A stretch of DNA of 10,158 bases. It comes from Nitrososphaeraceae archaeon. GTDB lineage: Archaea; Thermoproteota; Nitrososphaeria; Nitrososphaerales; Nitrososphaeraceae. Within the stretch, counting starts at the first letter, position 1. Each line of letters starts with the position of its first letter. Below are positions 1 to 6,653 of this stretch, one piece after another. Under the pieces are notes generated by a model that was not told where the DNA came from, searched no databases, and saw nothing but the letters and a program-made list of their open reading frames with translations. The DNA lies in the NCBI GenBank assembly GCA_025449515.1, contig JANWJI010000084.1, positions 1 through 10,158 of the forward strand. Direction: 5' to 3'. The position numbers and the translations under genes were made by a program.

Positions 1-393
1 AAGTGATAGATTACAATTTCTCTCAACAATAATGATCGGTTCATGATTCGTCCATCTAATCGGTAAGATTGAACAATTATGGGAAATTATGATTTAATTG
101 GATCTGTCACTAATATTGTTGCGAGTCTAATCGTCACGGAAGACAAAGAACAAGATCACTTGTCAATGTATGATCTCTACATACCAGTTCACGGAAGGAG
201 AGCATAAGGAGACGTTGAGACATTTGCCTACGCGAGGCCGTTCATCCCATTTTCACCATGTGTGAAACTCCACTAACATGTCTATTAACATGTCGGAATA
301 TCGACTAGAGTTTAGCAGTATTTTTAACTCTGCGGCAGTCATCGTGGCACTGAACCATTTTTTAAGGTGGTTCATTCCTCAGCATGCGAATCT
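1..393. other. Gene-poor stretch with small palindromes
   Basis: I see no convincing gene here. Two short plus-strand frames exist (79-207, 42 codons; 278-436, 52 codons), but neither has a TATA box at the 27-30 bp spacing used by its neighbours, and the second runs antisense into the tail of the 394-681 gene. Notable short structures are a palindrome TTTCAC-CATGT-GTGAAA at 251-267, two direct copies of TAACATGTC at 274-282 and 286-294, and the stem-loop at 351-374 listed separately. No tRNA-like cloverleaf was recognised. Confidence 0.5.
351..374 (-). terminator. Stem-loop downstream of the Cys-rich gene
   Basis: A perfect 7-bp inverted repeat, TGAACCA (351-357) and TGGTTCA (368-374), encloses a 10-nt loop. 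On the minus strand it begins 20 nt after the stop codon of the 394-681 gene, and its loop carries a run of A on that strand. Position and symmetry fit a transcript-end structure. Archaeal termination mainly needs a T-run, which is not obvious after the stem, so the role is tentative. Confidence 0.35.
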
Positions 394-681
394 TTATAAT
401 GTACTTCCGTCTAAGCGGATATCTTCATATTCCTGATCCATGCGTTTTATGCAATCTGTACCAAGAATCACTATAGGGTCAAATCTGATCTTGCCCTGGG
501 GGATGGCTGAGGTTTGCTGTAGCGTTTCTATTCTGAATTTCATGGCGTCTTTATGCAAATCGCAAACTGCCCCAATCATATACTCGTCATCGTTATTGTC
601 TTGGACCGAAAGGACATAGTTAGGAGGATAAATGCAATTAGTCCTTTGGGACCTATATGAGCAATATTTTGGCAGTACCAT
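394..681 (-). CDS. Small Cys-rich protein of unknown function
   Basis: This is a 95-residue soluble protein with no signal peptide or membrane segment. I do not recognise a named family. Cys7, Cys16, Cys40 and His43 (C-x8-C-x23-C-x2-H) could form one zinc site, followed by a basic, amphipathic-looking segment (residues 44-56) and a further Cys77. The open frame extends two codons upstream to a GTG at 687, but I chose the ATG at 681. An archaeal TATA box on the minus strand (704-711) is centred about 27 bp upstream of that ATG, the spacing of a leaderless transcript seen elsewhere in this window. The gene stands alone and is divergent from the histidine kinase. The compositional normality, promoter and Cys/His layout argue for a real gene; a zinc-binding or DNA-contacting role is inference. 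Confidence 0.72.
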   Translation of the reverse strand: MVLPKYCSYRSQRTNCIYPPNYVLSVQDNNDDEYMIGAVCDLHKDAMKFRIETLQQTSAIPQGKIRFDPIVILGTDCIKRMDQEYEDIRLDGSTL

Positions 682-1062
682 GTACACTTATCCAAATGGC
701 CAGATATAAAATTAATTGTAAAACGTGTATCATGTACTCGCTGAATCAATTTTTCAGCTAACTAGGACATTCATCTTTAAACCCTTCCAAGCCTGAAAAG
801 TATATTCCCTTGTTTACGACGAACCTACCCAATCTTTATACCTACCTCTTACCAAGCATTTTAAAGCCTTTCTAGCATATTAAGGGAAATTCAGGGATAC
901 TCATGTCTTTCATTTGAAACTTCACGCTGGGAGATTACGGGGCGACAGGTCGGGTTAAGTACTCAATATTCCAAAAATACTAAAATATATGTGATAAAAT
1001 ATGATAGAAAATCGATATTCATACTTTATGTACCAGAATAGGGTAGAAATAGATATCAACTC
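682..1062. other. Divergent intergenic region before the histidine kinase
   Basis: No open frame of interest on either strand. It holds the TATA box of the minus-strand gene at 704-713 and a perfect 6-bp stem-loop, GCTGAA (740-745) with TTCAGC (753-758). It also has an AT-rich tract at about 971-1030 that should carry the kinase promoter; the best TATA-like candidate is CTTTAT around 1024-1029, about 35 bp before the TTG start. No RNA gene was recognised. Confidence 0.45.
704..713 (-). promoter_or_regulatory. TATA box of the Cys-rich gene
   Basis: On the minus strand the sequence reads AATTTTATAT, centred about 27 bp upstream of the ATG at 681. With archaeal initiation about 25 bp after the TATA centre, transcription would start at or next to the ATG, giving a leaderless mRNA. 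Confidence 0.55.
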
Positions 1063-2919
1063 TTGATAAAAACAACGCTAACAAAGAGTAATCTTGCGAT
1101 CCTTCTTTCTATAGCAGCGATAGGGATATTTTTGTCTGCAATTTCGTATCAGTATTCCACGATTACAGCGAACGATATATCGCGTATTGCCTCAATGGAC
1201 GTGCGATCCAACGCAAAGATAGAAGCACATGATTTATCCCAAATCCTAGTCCACAGCATAGATTCAGTTACTAACAACTTGCAAACCCTCTCTAATGCAC
1301 CTCCATTCCAAAACGCTAGTGATGTCAAGACAGGTCAAGTATTACTTAACGCGGCGCAGGATTCTACCAAACAATTGACCGATGGTTACTATTGGCTCGA
1401 TAAACAGGGTAGAATTATTACCTGGAGCAATATAGATTCCCCGACTCTGAAAAAATATAAGGGATTCAATTTGAGCGACCGTGAATTTTTCACCGTTCCT
1501 AGAGATTTGCGAGTTCCGTACTACAGCAGCATATTCGAATCGCCTGACAAGATTCCTAGATTGTATATTTCCTACCCAATAATCGAAACTAATAAGTCGA
1601 ATTCGAATGGAACCGGTTCCATTTCAGGAAATTCAACTGAAACAAGAAAGTTTGGAGGAATTATAATTGCTCCAATTAGTGTACAAACTATCGGAAAATT
1701 CTTACAGAAAGGACTCTCGCCTTACTTTATAAGTAGCTTAGGCCTGATGGACGAGAATGGCGTTTTTATCTATGCAAGAAACCATACGCTTGTTGGCAAG
1801 AACTATCTGTCGGATGAGTTCCAATCTACCATTCCTGAAGATGCAAAAAAATCATACAATAACATATTGAAGCGATCTTTGGGTGATAGTCCTGGAGCTG
1901 AAGATATCACTTTCCGTGGCAATACAAGTACCATTTCTTATCAACCTGTCCTAATTAACGGTAAGCATCTCTGGACTATATTCATAGGATCACCGCACAA
2001 TTTGACCAGCGATGTTGGGTACTTAATTGACCAACAAAAGAATTTTAGTACAATAGTTATTGCTACTATTGCCTCTATCTCGATAGGTATGGCCTTTCTG
2101 ATCCTGTCTTGGAATCGAAGATTGGTAACGGCAGTCAATACTAGAACAAGTGAGCTCAAGAATGCCAACCAATCCTTGATTGAATCCAACAGATTACTTG
2201 CAAGCGCAAATGAACAGCTTAAAGTCCACGACAGAATGCAAAGAGAATTCATTAACATCGCAGCACACGAACTCCGTACTCCAATAATGCCTATTTTGGG
2301 AGATGCCGAATATATGGAAAGACAGGTCAACACGGGGGTAGAGCCCACGTTTCTTGACAATGAACAAATTAGGTCTATTATTCGCAATGCAAAGAGACTT
2401 GATCGACTTGCATCTGATATTTTGGACGTCACTAAAATTGAGAGCAAGAGCCTTAAACTCCGCAAAGAGCTGTTCAACTTAAATGATGTCCTAGCAGCGG
2501 CAGTACAAGATGTAAAACTACAGATTGCAAATAACCTAGAGCTGCAACAAAATATTCAAGTACTTTTCAAGCCCATTAATATTGATGTCCTAGCAGATAA
2601 AGGGAGACTGTACCAAGTAGTTTCCAACTTACTTAGTAATGCCGTAAAATTTTCTGAGAGAGGATCGATTTCAGTAGAGGTCCAAAAGTCGTCAAATCAA
2701 GTTATGGTCTCGGTTCGGGACACCGGTCTTGGAATAGATTCTGAAATTCTTCCTAGACTCTTTTCTAAATTTGTATCCAAGTCCGAAAATGGGACAGGGC
2801 TGGGTCTGTTCATTTCACGAAGTATAATCGAAGCACATGGCGGAAAAATCTGGGCATATAATAACCGTATCGAACGAGGTGCGACATTTACCTTCTGTAT
2901 TCCTCTAGGTGTGGGATAA
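1063..2919 (+). CDS. Membrane sensor histidine kinase with Cache-like sensor domain
   Basis: A 618-residue sensor kinase that would autophosphorylate on His and pass phosphate to a receiver. Order: transmembrane helix about 10-30; extracellular double-Cache/PAS-like ligand domain about 45-315 (motifs DGYYWLD, SDREFF, IPRLYISYP, and a second half GLMDENGVFIYARN); transmembrane helix about 328-349; linker coiled coil 358-392; HisKA dimerisation domain with phospho-acceptor His402 in AAHELRTP; HATPase_c domain with N box N522/N526, G1 box DTGLGID (553-559), F box about 566-570 and G2 box GTGLGLF (577-583). All catalytic motifs are intact. The start is a TTG: a stop lies seven codons upstream, no ATG occurs before residue 45, and a later start would remove the first membrane helix. 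The receiver at 3419-3856 is the likely partner, although a zinc-finger gene on the other strand sits between them. The ligand cannot be told from sequence. Confidence 0.93.
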   Translation: MIKTTLTKSNLAILLSIAAIGIFLSAISYQYSTITANDISRIASMDVRSNAKIEAHDLSQILVHSIDSVTNNLQTLSNAPPFQNASDVKTGQVLLNAAQDSTKQLTDGYYWLDKQGRIITWSNIDSPTLKKYKGFNLSDREFFTVPRDLRVPYYSSIFESPDKIPRLYISYPIIETNKSNSNGTGSISGNSTETRKFGGIIIAPISVQTIGKFLQKGLSPYFISSLGLMDENGVFIYARNHTLVGKNYLSDEFQSTIPEDAKKSYNNILKRSLGDSPGAEDITFRGNTSTISYQPVLINGKHLWTIFIGSPHNLTSDVGYLIDQQKNFSTIVIATIASISIGMAFLILSWNRRLVTAVNTRTSELKNANQSLIESNRLLASANEQLKVHDRMQREFINIAAHELRTPIMPILGDAEYMERQVNTGVEPTFLDNEQIRSIIRNAKRLDRLASDILDVTKIESKSLKLRKELFNLNDVLAAAVQDVKLQIANNLELQQNIQVLFKPINIDVLADKGRLYQVVSNLLSNAVKFSERGSISVEVQKSSNQVMVSVRDTGLGIDSEILPRLFSKFVSKSENGTGLGLFISRSIIEAHGGKIWAYNNRIERGATFTFCIPLGVG

Positions 2920-3002
2920 AACTCATCTCCGTATACCATAGAACCGGTGTAATCATTGCTCAAATAAACAAATAAATCAACATTGAACTAAAAATTCGGA
3001 GG

Positions 3003-3155
3003 CTATTTTCCGATGGATTCTTTAGACATTATGCTATTCTTTATCAATTTTGAATGACCAGTCTGCTCTTTATGATCAATTACGTCGGAATAGAATATGA
3101 AATGTGAATCACAATCTTGGCAAATCCATATTATCTTCAGATCATCGGGATGCAT
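3003..3155 (-). CDS. 50-residue C2H2 zinc-finger protein (copy 1)
   Basis: A small single-zinc-finger protein, too short for usual ORF cut-offs. The ligands are Cys12, Cys15, His28 and His34 (C-x2-C-x12-H-x5-H) within WICQDCDSHFIF and the downstream TGH. It is a paralogue of the 4030-4182 gene: 19 of the first 34 residues are identical, both are 50 residues, and the ligands sit at identical positions; similarity stops after residue 36. A minus-strand TATA box (TTTAAAAG, 3180-3187) is centred 28 bp upstream of the ATG, so the message is probably leaderless, and no in-frame ATG lies upstream. It lies on the opposite strand between the kinase and its likely receiver. Tiny C2H2 proteins are common in archaea; most are presumed DNA- or protein-binding regulators, but no function can be assigned here. 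Confidence 0.82.
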   Translation of the reverse strand: MHPDDLKIIWICQDCDSHFIFYSDVIDHKEQTGHSKLIKNSIMSKESIGK

Positions 3156-3179
3156 AACGAATAGTGAGCGATAGCATAT

Positions 3180-3187
3180 CTTTTAAA
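3180..3187 (-). promoter_or_regulatory. TATA box of zinc-finger copy 1
   Basis: TTTAAAAG on the minus strand, centred about 28 bp upstream of the ATG at 3155. It matches the leaderless spacing of the other promoters in this window. Confidence 0.55.
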
Positions 3188-3344
3188 CGATAGGTAACAT
3201 ATCTCATACTAATTTTCTTTTCGAATTTCTTATGTGCGATGAATTCATATAGTCATAAACTGGTATGAAATATTGTCAAAACCATTTTGTGGTGCAACCC
3301 TGTCTCCCCTCTATAACAGGCGGATCTAAATCATTGCTAATCGT

Positions 3345-3368
3345 CAATACTTGCGAGGTCAAGTATTG
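3345..3368. promoter_or_regulatory. 9-bp inverted repeat upstream of the receiver promoter
   Basis: CAATACTTG (3345-3353) and CAAGTATTG (3360-3368) form a perfect 9-bp inverted repeat around a 6-nt spacer (CGAGGT). It ends about 20 bp before the receiver gene's TATA box (3389-3396). In archaeal promoters this position suits an upstream activator site rather than a TATA-overlapping operator. The position and symmetry are seen; binding by a dimeric regulator is inferred. Confidence 0.5.
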
Positions 3369-3388
3369 CAGTAAATCGTTTGATAACA

Positions 3389-3396
3389 TTAAATAT
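3389..3396 (+). promoter_or_regulatory. TATA box of the receiver gene
   Basis: TTAAATAT, centred about 27 bp upstream of the ATG at 3419, consistent with a leaderless transcript. Confidence 0.55.
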
Positions 3397-3418
3397 TAGT
3401 AATTTTTTTCAATAGTTA

Positions 3419-3856
3419 ATGATCAGCAATCGATTAGAAGACGAACGACCCAGGATCTTGGTTGTTGATGACGAGAAGGATATATTACGTATAATCAAAC
3501 GGGATCTGGAATCCTCTTTCTTTGACAATGATGGTTCCTCGCAGGACAGATTTAATGTAGAGACATATTCCAATGCTGAAGATGCCTTGAAAGCAGTAGA
3601 AAGTCATCCTGAAAACTATTATGATCTGGTACTCACTGACATTAGGATGCCTAAAATGAACGGTTTTGAATTGTATAGACGTATTAAGGAAAAAAATTCA
3701 TCTCTGAAAATAGCATTTATCACTGCGTTCGAGATTAACCAGGATGAATTCAGTAAGGTATTACCATCCATAGACGTCAAAGATTTTATAATAAAGCCTA
3801 TTGGGATGTCGAACCTAAAAACAAAACTAAAATCGATGATCCAAAAATCGGCCTAA
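3419..3856 (+). CDS. Stand-alone response regulator receiver protein
   Basis: A 145-residue single-domain receiver (CheY-like fold). The acidic pair Asp17/Asp18 lies in ILVVDDE, the phospho-acceptor is Asp74 in LTDIRMPKMNG, the switch threonine is Thr102 in FITAF, and the conserved lysine is Lys126 in IIKPI. All phosphotransfer residues are intact. There is no output domain: the protein ends about 15 residues after the K-P motif. It would therefore act by protein-protein contact or as a phosphate relay, as many archaeal receivers do. A roughly ten-residue insertion after helix 1 (about 33-44, rich in Asp, Ser and Asn) makes it slightly longer than the usual 120-130. The ATG at 3419 is supported by a TATA box 27 bp upstream. 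The kinase at 1063-2919 is the natural partner; the two zinc-finger genes on either side are possible partners or targets, which is speculation. Confidence 0.92.
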   Translation: MISNRLEDERPRILVVDDEKDILRIIKRDLESSFFDNDGSSQDRFNVETYSNAEDALKAVESHPENYYDLVLTDIRMPKMNGFELYRRIKEKNSSLKIAFITAFEINQDEFSKVLPSIDVKDFIIKPIGMSNLKTKLKSMIQKSA

Positions 3857-3924
3857 AAGGACTAAGAAACGTTATTTCAGGCCAGTTGCAATGTTAAAAT
3901 TTTGATTATTCTAAGATTCATGAG

Positions 3925-3954
3925 CTAGAAGATTACTTTGTTCTTATCTTCTAG
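3925..3954. terminator. Stem-loop between the receiver and zinc-finger copy 2
   Basis: CTAGAAGAT (3925-3933) and ATCTTCTAG (3946-3954) form a perfect 9-bp inverted repeat with a 12-nt loop, 68 nt after the receiver stop codon and about 43 bp before the next TATA box. It could end the receiver transcript or act as a regulator site for the zinc-finger gene; no long T-run follows, so a terminator role is unproven. Confidence 0.35.
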
Positions 3955-3996
3955 AAGTTATCATCGTGAAAACCTCTGCTAAATATATACCCACTC

Positions 3997-4003
3997 TTTA
4001 AAT
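3997..4003 (+). promoter_or_regulatory. TATA box of zinc-finger copy 2
   Basis: TTTAAAT, centred 30 bp upstream of the ATG at 4030. A second AT-rich element (AAATATATA, 3981-3989) lies too far upstream for a leaderless start. Confidence 0.5.
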
Positions 4004-4029
4004 TCGAAGTTTTTTCAATACATTTTCCC

Positions 4030-4182
4030 ATGAATTATGATGACCTTAAGAGCGTTTGGATTTGTGATATATGCAAGTTCGATTTTATATTCAAATCAGA
4101 CGTTGAATCCCATGTTGCAGAAACAGGACACAAATCCATCGAAAAATACGATATGGTATCCTCGCTACTAATTGATACTTAG
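4030..4182 (+). CDS. 50-residue C2H2 zinc-finger protein (copy 2)
   Basis: A single C2H2 finger with ligands Cys12, Cys15, His28 and His34, in the motifs WICDICKFDFIF and ETGH. It shares the pattern D-D-L-K, W-I-C, F-I-F, S-D-V and T-G-H with the 3003-3155 gene and has exactly the same length, so the two are recent or strongly constrained paralogues; the tails after residue 36 differ. The start is set by a TATA box 30 bp upstream (leaderless). The gene follows the receiver gene in the same direction, 173 bp apart, and has its own promoter, so it is probably not in the same operon. The finger lacks the classical TFIIIA linker and has an H-x5-H spacing, so sequence-specific DNA binding by one finger is not assured. 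The exact role is unknown. Confidence 0.83.
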   Translation: MNYDDLKSVWICDICKFDFIFKSDVESHVAETGHKSIEKYDMVSSLLIDT

Positions 4183-4579
4183 CCTCTTCCACTGATCTGC
4201 CTCGATTCCAAGCATGCTTTGCTACCGGTAAATTATGTTATCGCCAATGTTATTAATTTAATGAGAGCTGGCCTAACGGATGTGAACTGCGGATATCGTG
4301 GAATTTCTTATTATGCCTAATCCCCAATCGTTTCGAATTGGGTCTTTACTTCAAATAGTGAGACTTGAACTTGGCATGTCTTATAATGTTACTCATAATT
4401 CGATTTTTCCTAGTACGGTATCAGTAATAGTGTCTTCAAGAATATGATACTGTTATCCGGTATAGGCTCGTCGGCTACGAAACATATCAGCCAACCGAAT
4501 ACTTACATGGGAAATTGACAATTTAATGTGTCTGGAGTATCAAATGTTTGTTCTGAGTAAACGAATATTACCCGTTACA
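4183..4579. other. Intergenic region with one small hairpin
   Basis: No gene is supported. The zinc-finger frame stays open after its TAG for another 45 codons (to 4320), but the peptide has no recognisable motif and the length is within chance. CCCAAT (4323-4328) and ATTGGG (4337-4342) make a perfect 6-bp stem. The weak palindrome GTATCA (4419-4424) / TGATAC (4445-4450) is also present. No tRNA was seen. Downstream of the acetyltransferase stop on the minus strand I see no clear terminator. Confidence 0.45.
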
Positions 4580-5041
4580 CTACGTGCTAGAGAGATCGTA
4601 TCTCATTGCTACTCCATATCTTTTAAACCCATTTTTTTCGTAAAATGCTACATTCCTTTCCGAACAATCCAAAATAACCTTATAACAGCCAAGGCTGGCC
4701 GAAAATTCAAGTGCCCTTTCTACTAATGCTGAACCAATCCCTATACCTTCGTAACCCTTACGCGTTACAACATCTTCGATATGGGCAACTTTTCCGCAGT
4801 TATGAATAAACTTTTTTTCGATCAATACTGATATTGAACCTATTACATTTCCATTATTAAGAACTGCTACAAAAATTTTGTGCTGTAGATCGGTTTTAAT
4901 AAAGTTAAACAATTGCAAAGCCTGTAAGCGGTCGATCCCAGACACATTTGATAAGTTGGACAAACTTTCATAGAAACCATTATCTAGGTCTGCCCTGTCT
5001 AATTCACGTACAAAAAAGTTACGGCTTCTGACATTGGACAT
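4580..5041 (-). CDS. GNAT acetyltransferase, GNA1-like (glucosamine-6-phosphate N-acetyltransferase type)
   Basis: A 153-residue cytosolic acetyl-CoA-dependent N-acetyltransferase of the GNAT fold. The C-terminal half strongly recalls eukaryotic GNA1: HIEDVVTRKGYEG (87-99), the acetyl-CoA pyrophosphate loop GIGIGSAL (99-106, with Glu98 in place of the usual Gln), LGCYKVILDCSERN (117-130) and FYEKNGFKRYGVAMRY (133-148). GNA1 acetylates glucosamine-6-phosphate on the way to UDP-GlcNAc. Whether this protein keeps that substrate is uncertain, because GNATs change substrate easily. It starts 30 bp after the deoxyhypusine synthase homologue at 5072-6145 on the same strand, which suggests co-transcription and allows an amine or polyamine substrate instead. 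A weak TATA-like element overlapping that gene's stop codon (about 5066-5074), centred about 29 bp before the ATG, could also give it its own leaderless transcript. Confidence 0.85.
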   Translation of the reverse strand: MSNVRSRNFFVRELDRADLDNGFYESLSNLSNVSGIDRLQALQLFNFIKTDLQHKIFVAVLNNGNVIGSISVLIEKKFIHNCGKVAHIEDVVTRKGYEGIGIGSALVERALEFSASLGCYKVILDCSERNVAFYEKNGFKRYGVAMRYDLSST

Positions 5042-5071
5042 ACTCTAAAGCCTAATTCTACAAGTATTAAT

Positions 5072-6145
5072 TTATCTTTTCTTGCTAAGATATATCTCTT
5101 TCATCTCCTTCATCCACTTAGTCTTATATGCAAAAATCCTCTTTTGCTTACGAGGTTTACACTCAGAAATGGCATAAGCACACAATATTGGAAAATATAC
5201 GGAAGCATCACCATATACGATTACGTTGCCTGAATGAGATGTCTTGATTTTACCCCAGCTTTTTCCTTCCTGTAGCGTCGCCCCAGACAATCCGCCGGTA
5301 TCAGGTCTTGCGTCAGTCAACTGGATAATGTAGTCGTGACCTCCTTCCTTTAGTTTTAGTATTTGGTATAGTGCCGGGCCGGTTTGTTGAAAAAAATTTT
5401 TTGGAACGCCTCCACCCAGCTCCAACGCGCCGGATTTTGTAGACTTCCAGAGGATCGCGGCTGATTCGGCAACATCATTTATCACGTTAAAGGGCATGTG
5501 TTGGTCATCAAATAATAAAGGCAACATGTTCAATCCTATAGAAGAGTCACTAATCGCAGGGATGTAGATTGGAATGTCATTTTCGAAGGCGGCGACGGTA
5601 AATGATTTTTCAGGAAAATGCGAATTCGCTTTCGCAGCTTTCCCAAGAGTATGTGATATATCAGCAGTCGAATTGAGATCAGACATATTTTTCATACCAT
5701 TTCTGACGTCGTTTTGCACTATGATATCCTGTGCTTGGAGTGTTCCTGTTTCCTTAATATAGACATCGTAAATCCTAACTATCTGTTTGGAATAAAGAAT
5801 GTCATCGTCCACATTGAAATGGCCTTGACGTACTGGCAAGCCGTACGCAAAATGTAAATCGTGATAAATATTTGCTCCAGTGGAAACAATCCAGTCAACG
5901 AAGCCCTTTTCAATCATTATTCTGATTGCCCTTCCCATTCCTGCTGGAGTCATAGCTCCTGCCAGTGTCAGACAGATTGTCGTGTTACTATCGATCATGT
6001 GTTTAAGTATACTGGCTGCTTCTGCCAGACGACGCGCATTATATCCAGTTGAACTAAAATACTCTATCAGTTTGGACACGGTCATATCTTCACTAATACT
6101 GGGCGGATCTATTTTCTTACCCGTGAATGCATGATAATTATCCAT
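5072..6145 (-). CDS. Divergent deoxyhypusine synthase homologue
   Basis: A 357-residue NAD-dependent deoxyhypusine synthase (DHS) family protein. Canonical DHS moves the aminobutyl group of spermidine onto a lysine of aIF5A. Family features: TLAGAMTPAGMG (60-71), STGANIYHDLHF (88-99), IYIPAISDSSIG (193-204), LELGGGVPKN (241-250), and catalytic Lys299 in SWGKIK with Trp297 and Glu293, followed by VYGDASVYFPIL. Compared with human DHS, the pocket is altered: His288 is Asn250, Tyr305 is Gln275, Asp316 is Leu286 and Asp243 is Leu205, and there is an eight-residue insertion between the GGG loop and the next strand. The C-terminal tail is long and basic. The frame extends two codons to a TTG at 6151, but the ATG at 6145 is favoured by a TATA box 27-28 bp upstream. 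The catalytic lysine survives while substrate-binding residues are lost, so the substrate may differ, for example homospermidine formation as in plant DHS derivatives. It probably forms an operon with the acetyltransferase at 4580-5041. Confidence 0.88.
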   Translation of the reverse strand: MDNYHAFTGKKIDPPSISEDMTVSKLIEYFSSTGYNARRLAEAASILKHMIDSNTTICLTLAGAMTPAGMGRAIRIMIEKGFVDWIVSTGANIYHDLHFAYGLPVRQGHFNVDDDILYSKQIVRIYDVYIKETGTLQAQDIIVQNDVRNGMKNMSDLNSTADISHTLGKAAKANSHFPEKSFTVAAFENDIPIYIPAISDSSIGLNMLPLLFDDQHMPFNVINDVAESAAILWKSTKSGALELGGGVPKNFFQQTGPALYQILKLKEGGHDYIIQLTDARPDTGGLSGATLQEGKSWGKIKTSHSGNVIVYGDASVYFPILCAYAISECKPRKQKRIFAYKTKWMKEMKEIYLSKKR

Positions 6146-6167
6146 TTGCAATCATTAATGCCAGTTA

Positions 6168-6177
6168 CTTTTAAAAA
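6168..6177 (-). promoter_or_regulatory. TATA box of the divergent DHS gene
   Basis: TTTTTAAAAG on the minus strand, centred about 27-28 bp upstream of the ATG at 6145 and only about 21 bp before the alternative TTG at 6151. This decides the start. Confidence 0.6.
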
Positions 6178-6622
6178 TTATATCGCCCGGCAGGTGATTA
6201 TCAAGATCGATTCAGACGTTTCTAAACGCTTGATGAGCATAATTATTAATCACAAATATCAATGGAATTACAGCTACAGGAATCTAAATCCTATTGAAGT
6301 GACATCCAGCGAGCACACCTGAACGTCTCCTATATTGAAATTAGGCTTAATCAATTAGGATAGCTGAGACTGCTTAGGATGCTTATTTCCCAACTAATTA
6401 CCTAGATGAGTTGAATAGGACTGGCCTATACTTTGAATCTCGACTTAGCGTTTACAAACTGACTGATCTTTGATAGTTCGATATCGACAACCAATAAAGT
6501 GGGGTGAGAATTCTTGACTTGCGCGAATTGAAAATGATTTGCGTAACGCAGTTATACTATTTGTGTAACAGCTTTAAGATCCCCTGAGACATACATAATA
6601 GATCTCTAGACTCCTAGCAAGA

Positions 6623-6630
6623 TATTTTAT
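6623..6630 (+). promoter_or_regulatory. TATA box of the canonical-type DHS gene
   Basis: TATTTTAT, centred about 27-28 bp upstream of the ATG at 6654 and about 21-22 bp before the ATG at 6648. The usual spacing in this window favours the second ATG. Confidence 0.5.
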
Positions 6631-6653
6631 CCCACTGTTATTGTAAGATGATT

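Larger units (their letters stand above)
6146..6653. other. Long divergent intergenic region between the two DHS genes
   Basis: About 500 bp with no supported gene. It carries the minus-strand TATA box of the first DHS gene (6168-6177) and the plus-strand TATA box of the second (6623-6630). Short perfect palindromes lie between: CGTTT-CT-AAACG (6217-6228), TCGATATCGA (6478-6487) and TGCGT-A-ACGCA (6540-6550). The last is about 75 bp upstream of the second gene's TATA box. A 63-codon plus-strand frame (6131-6322) overlaps the start and promoter of the first DHS gene and is not credible; a 42-codon minus-strand frame around 6430-6560 lacks an ATG. No RNA gene was recognised. Confidence 0.45.

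Noticed and set aside
79..207. 42-codon plus-strand frame starting at ATG 79
   Set aside because: Plausible composition, but no TATA box, no motif, and the length is within chance expectation.
278..436. 52-codon plus-strand frame starting at ATG 278
   Set aside because: No promoter at the expected spacing and it overlaps the 3' end of the 394-681 gene on the other strand; no motif.
1941..2477. 178-codon minus-strand frame
   Set aside because: Lies fully inside the histidine kinase gene, whose domains are intact in the sense frame; an antisense shadow.
4183..4320. Open frame continuing past the TAG stop of zinc-finger copy 2 (possible read-through)
   Set aside because: The paralogue ends at the same residue (50) with its own stop, the extension has no recognisable motif, and 45 open codons are not unusual.
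4323..4342. Hairpin CCCAAT/ATTGGG as a tRNA arm or terminator
   Set aside because: No other cloverleaf arms fit around it and no T-run follows; a 6-bp stem alone is not enough.
6131..6322. 63-codon plus-strand frame upstream of the divergent DHS gene
   Set aside because: Overlaps the start codon and TATA box of that gene on the other strand and has no recognisable motif.
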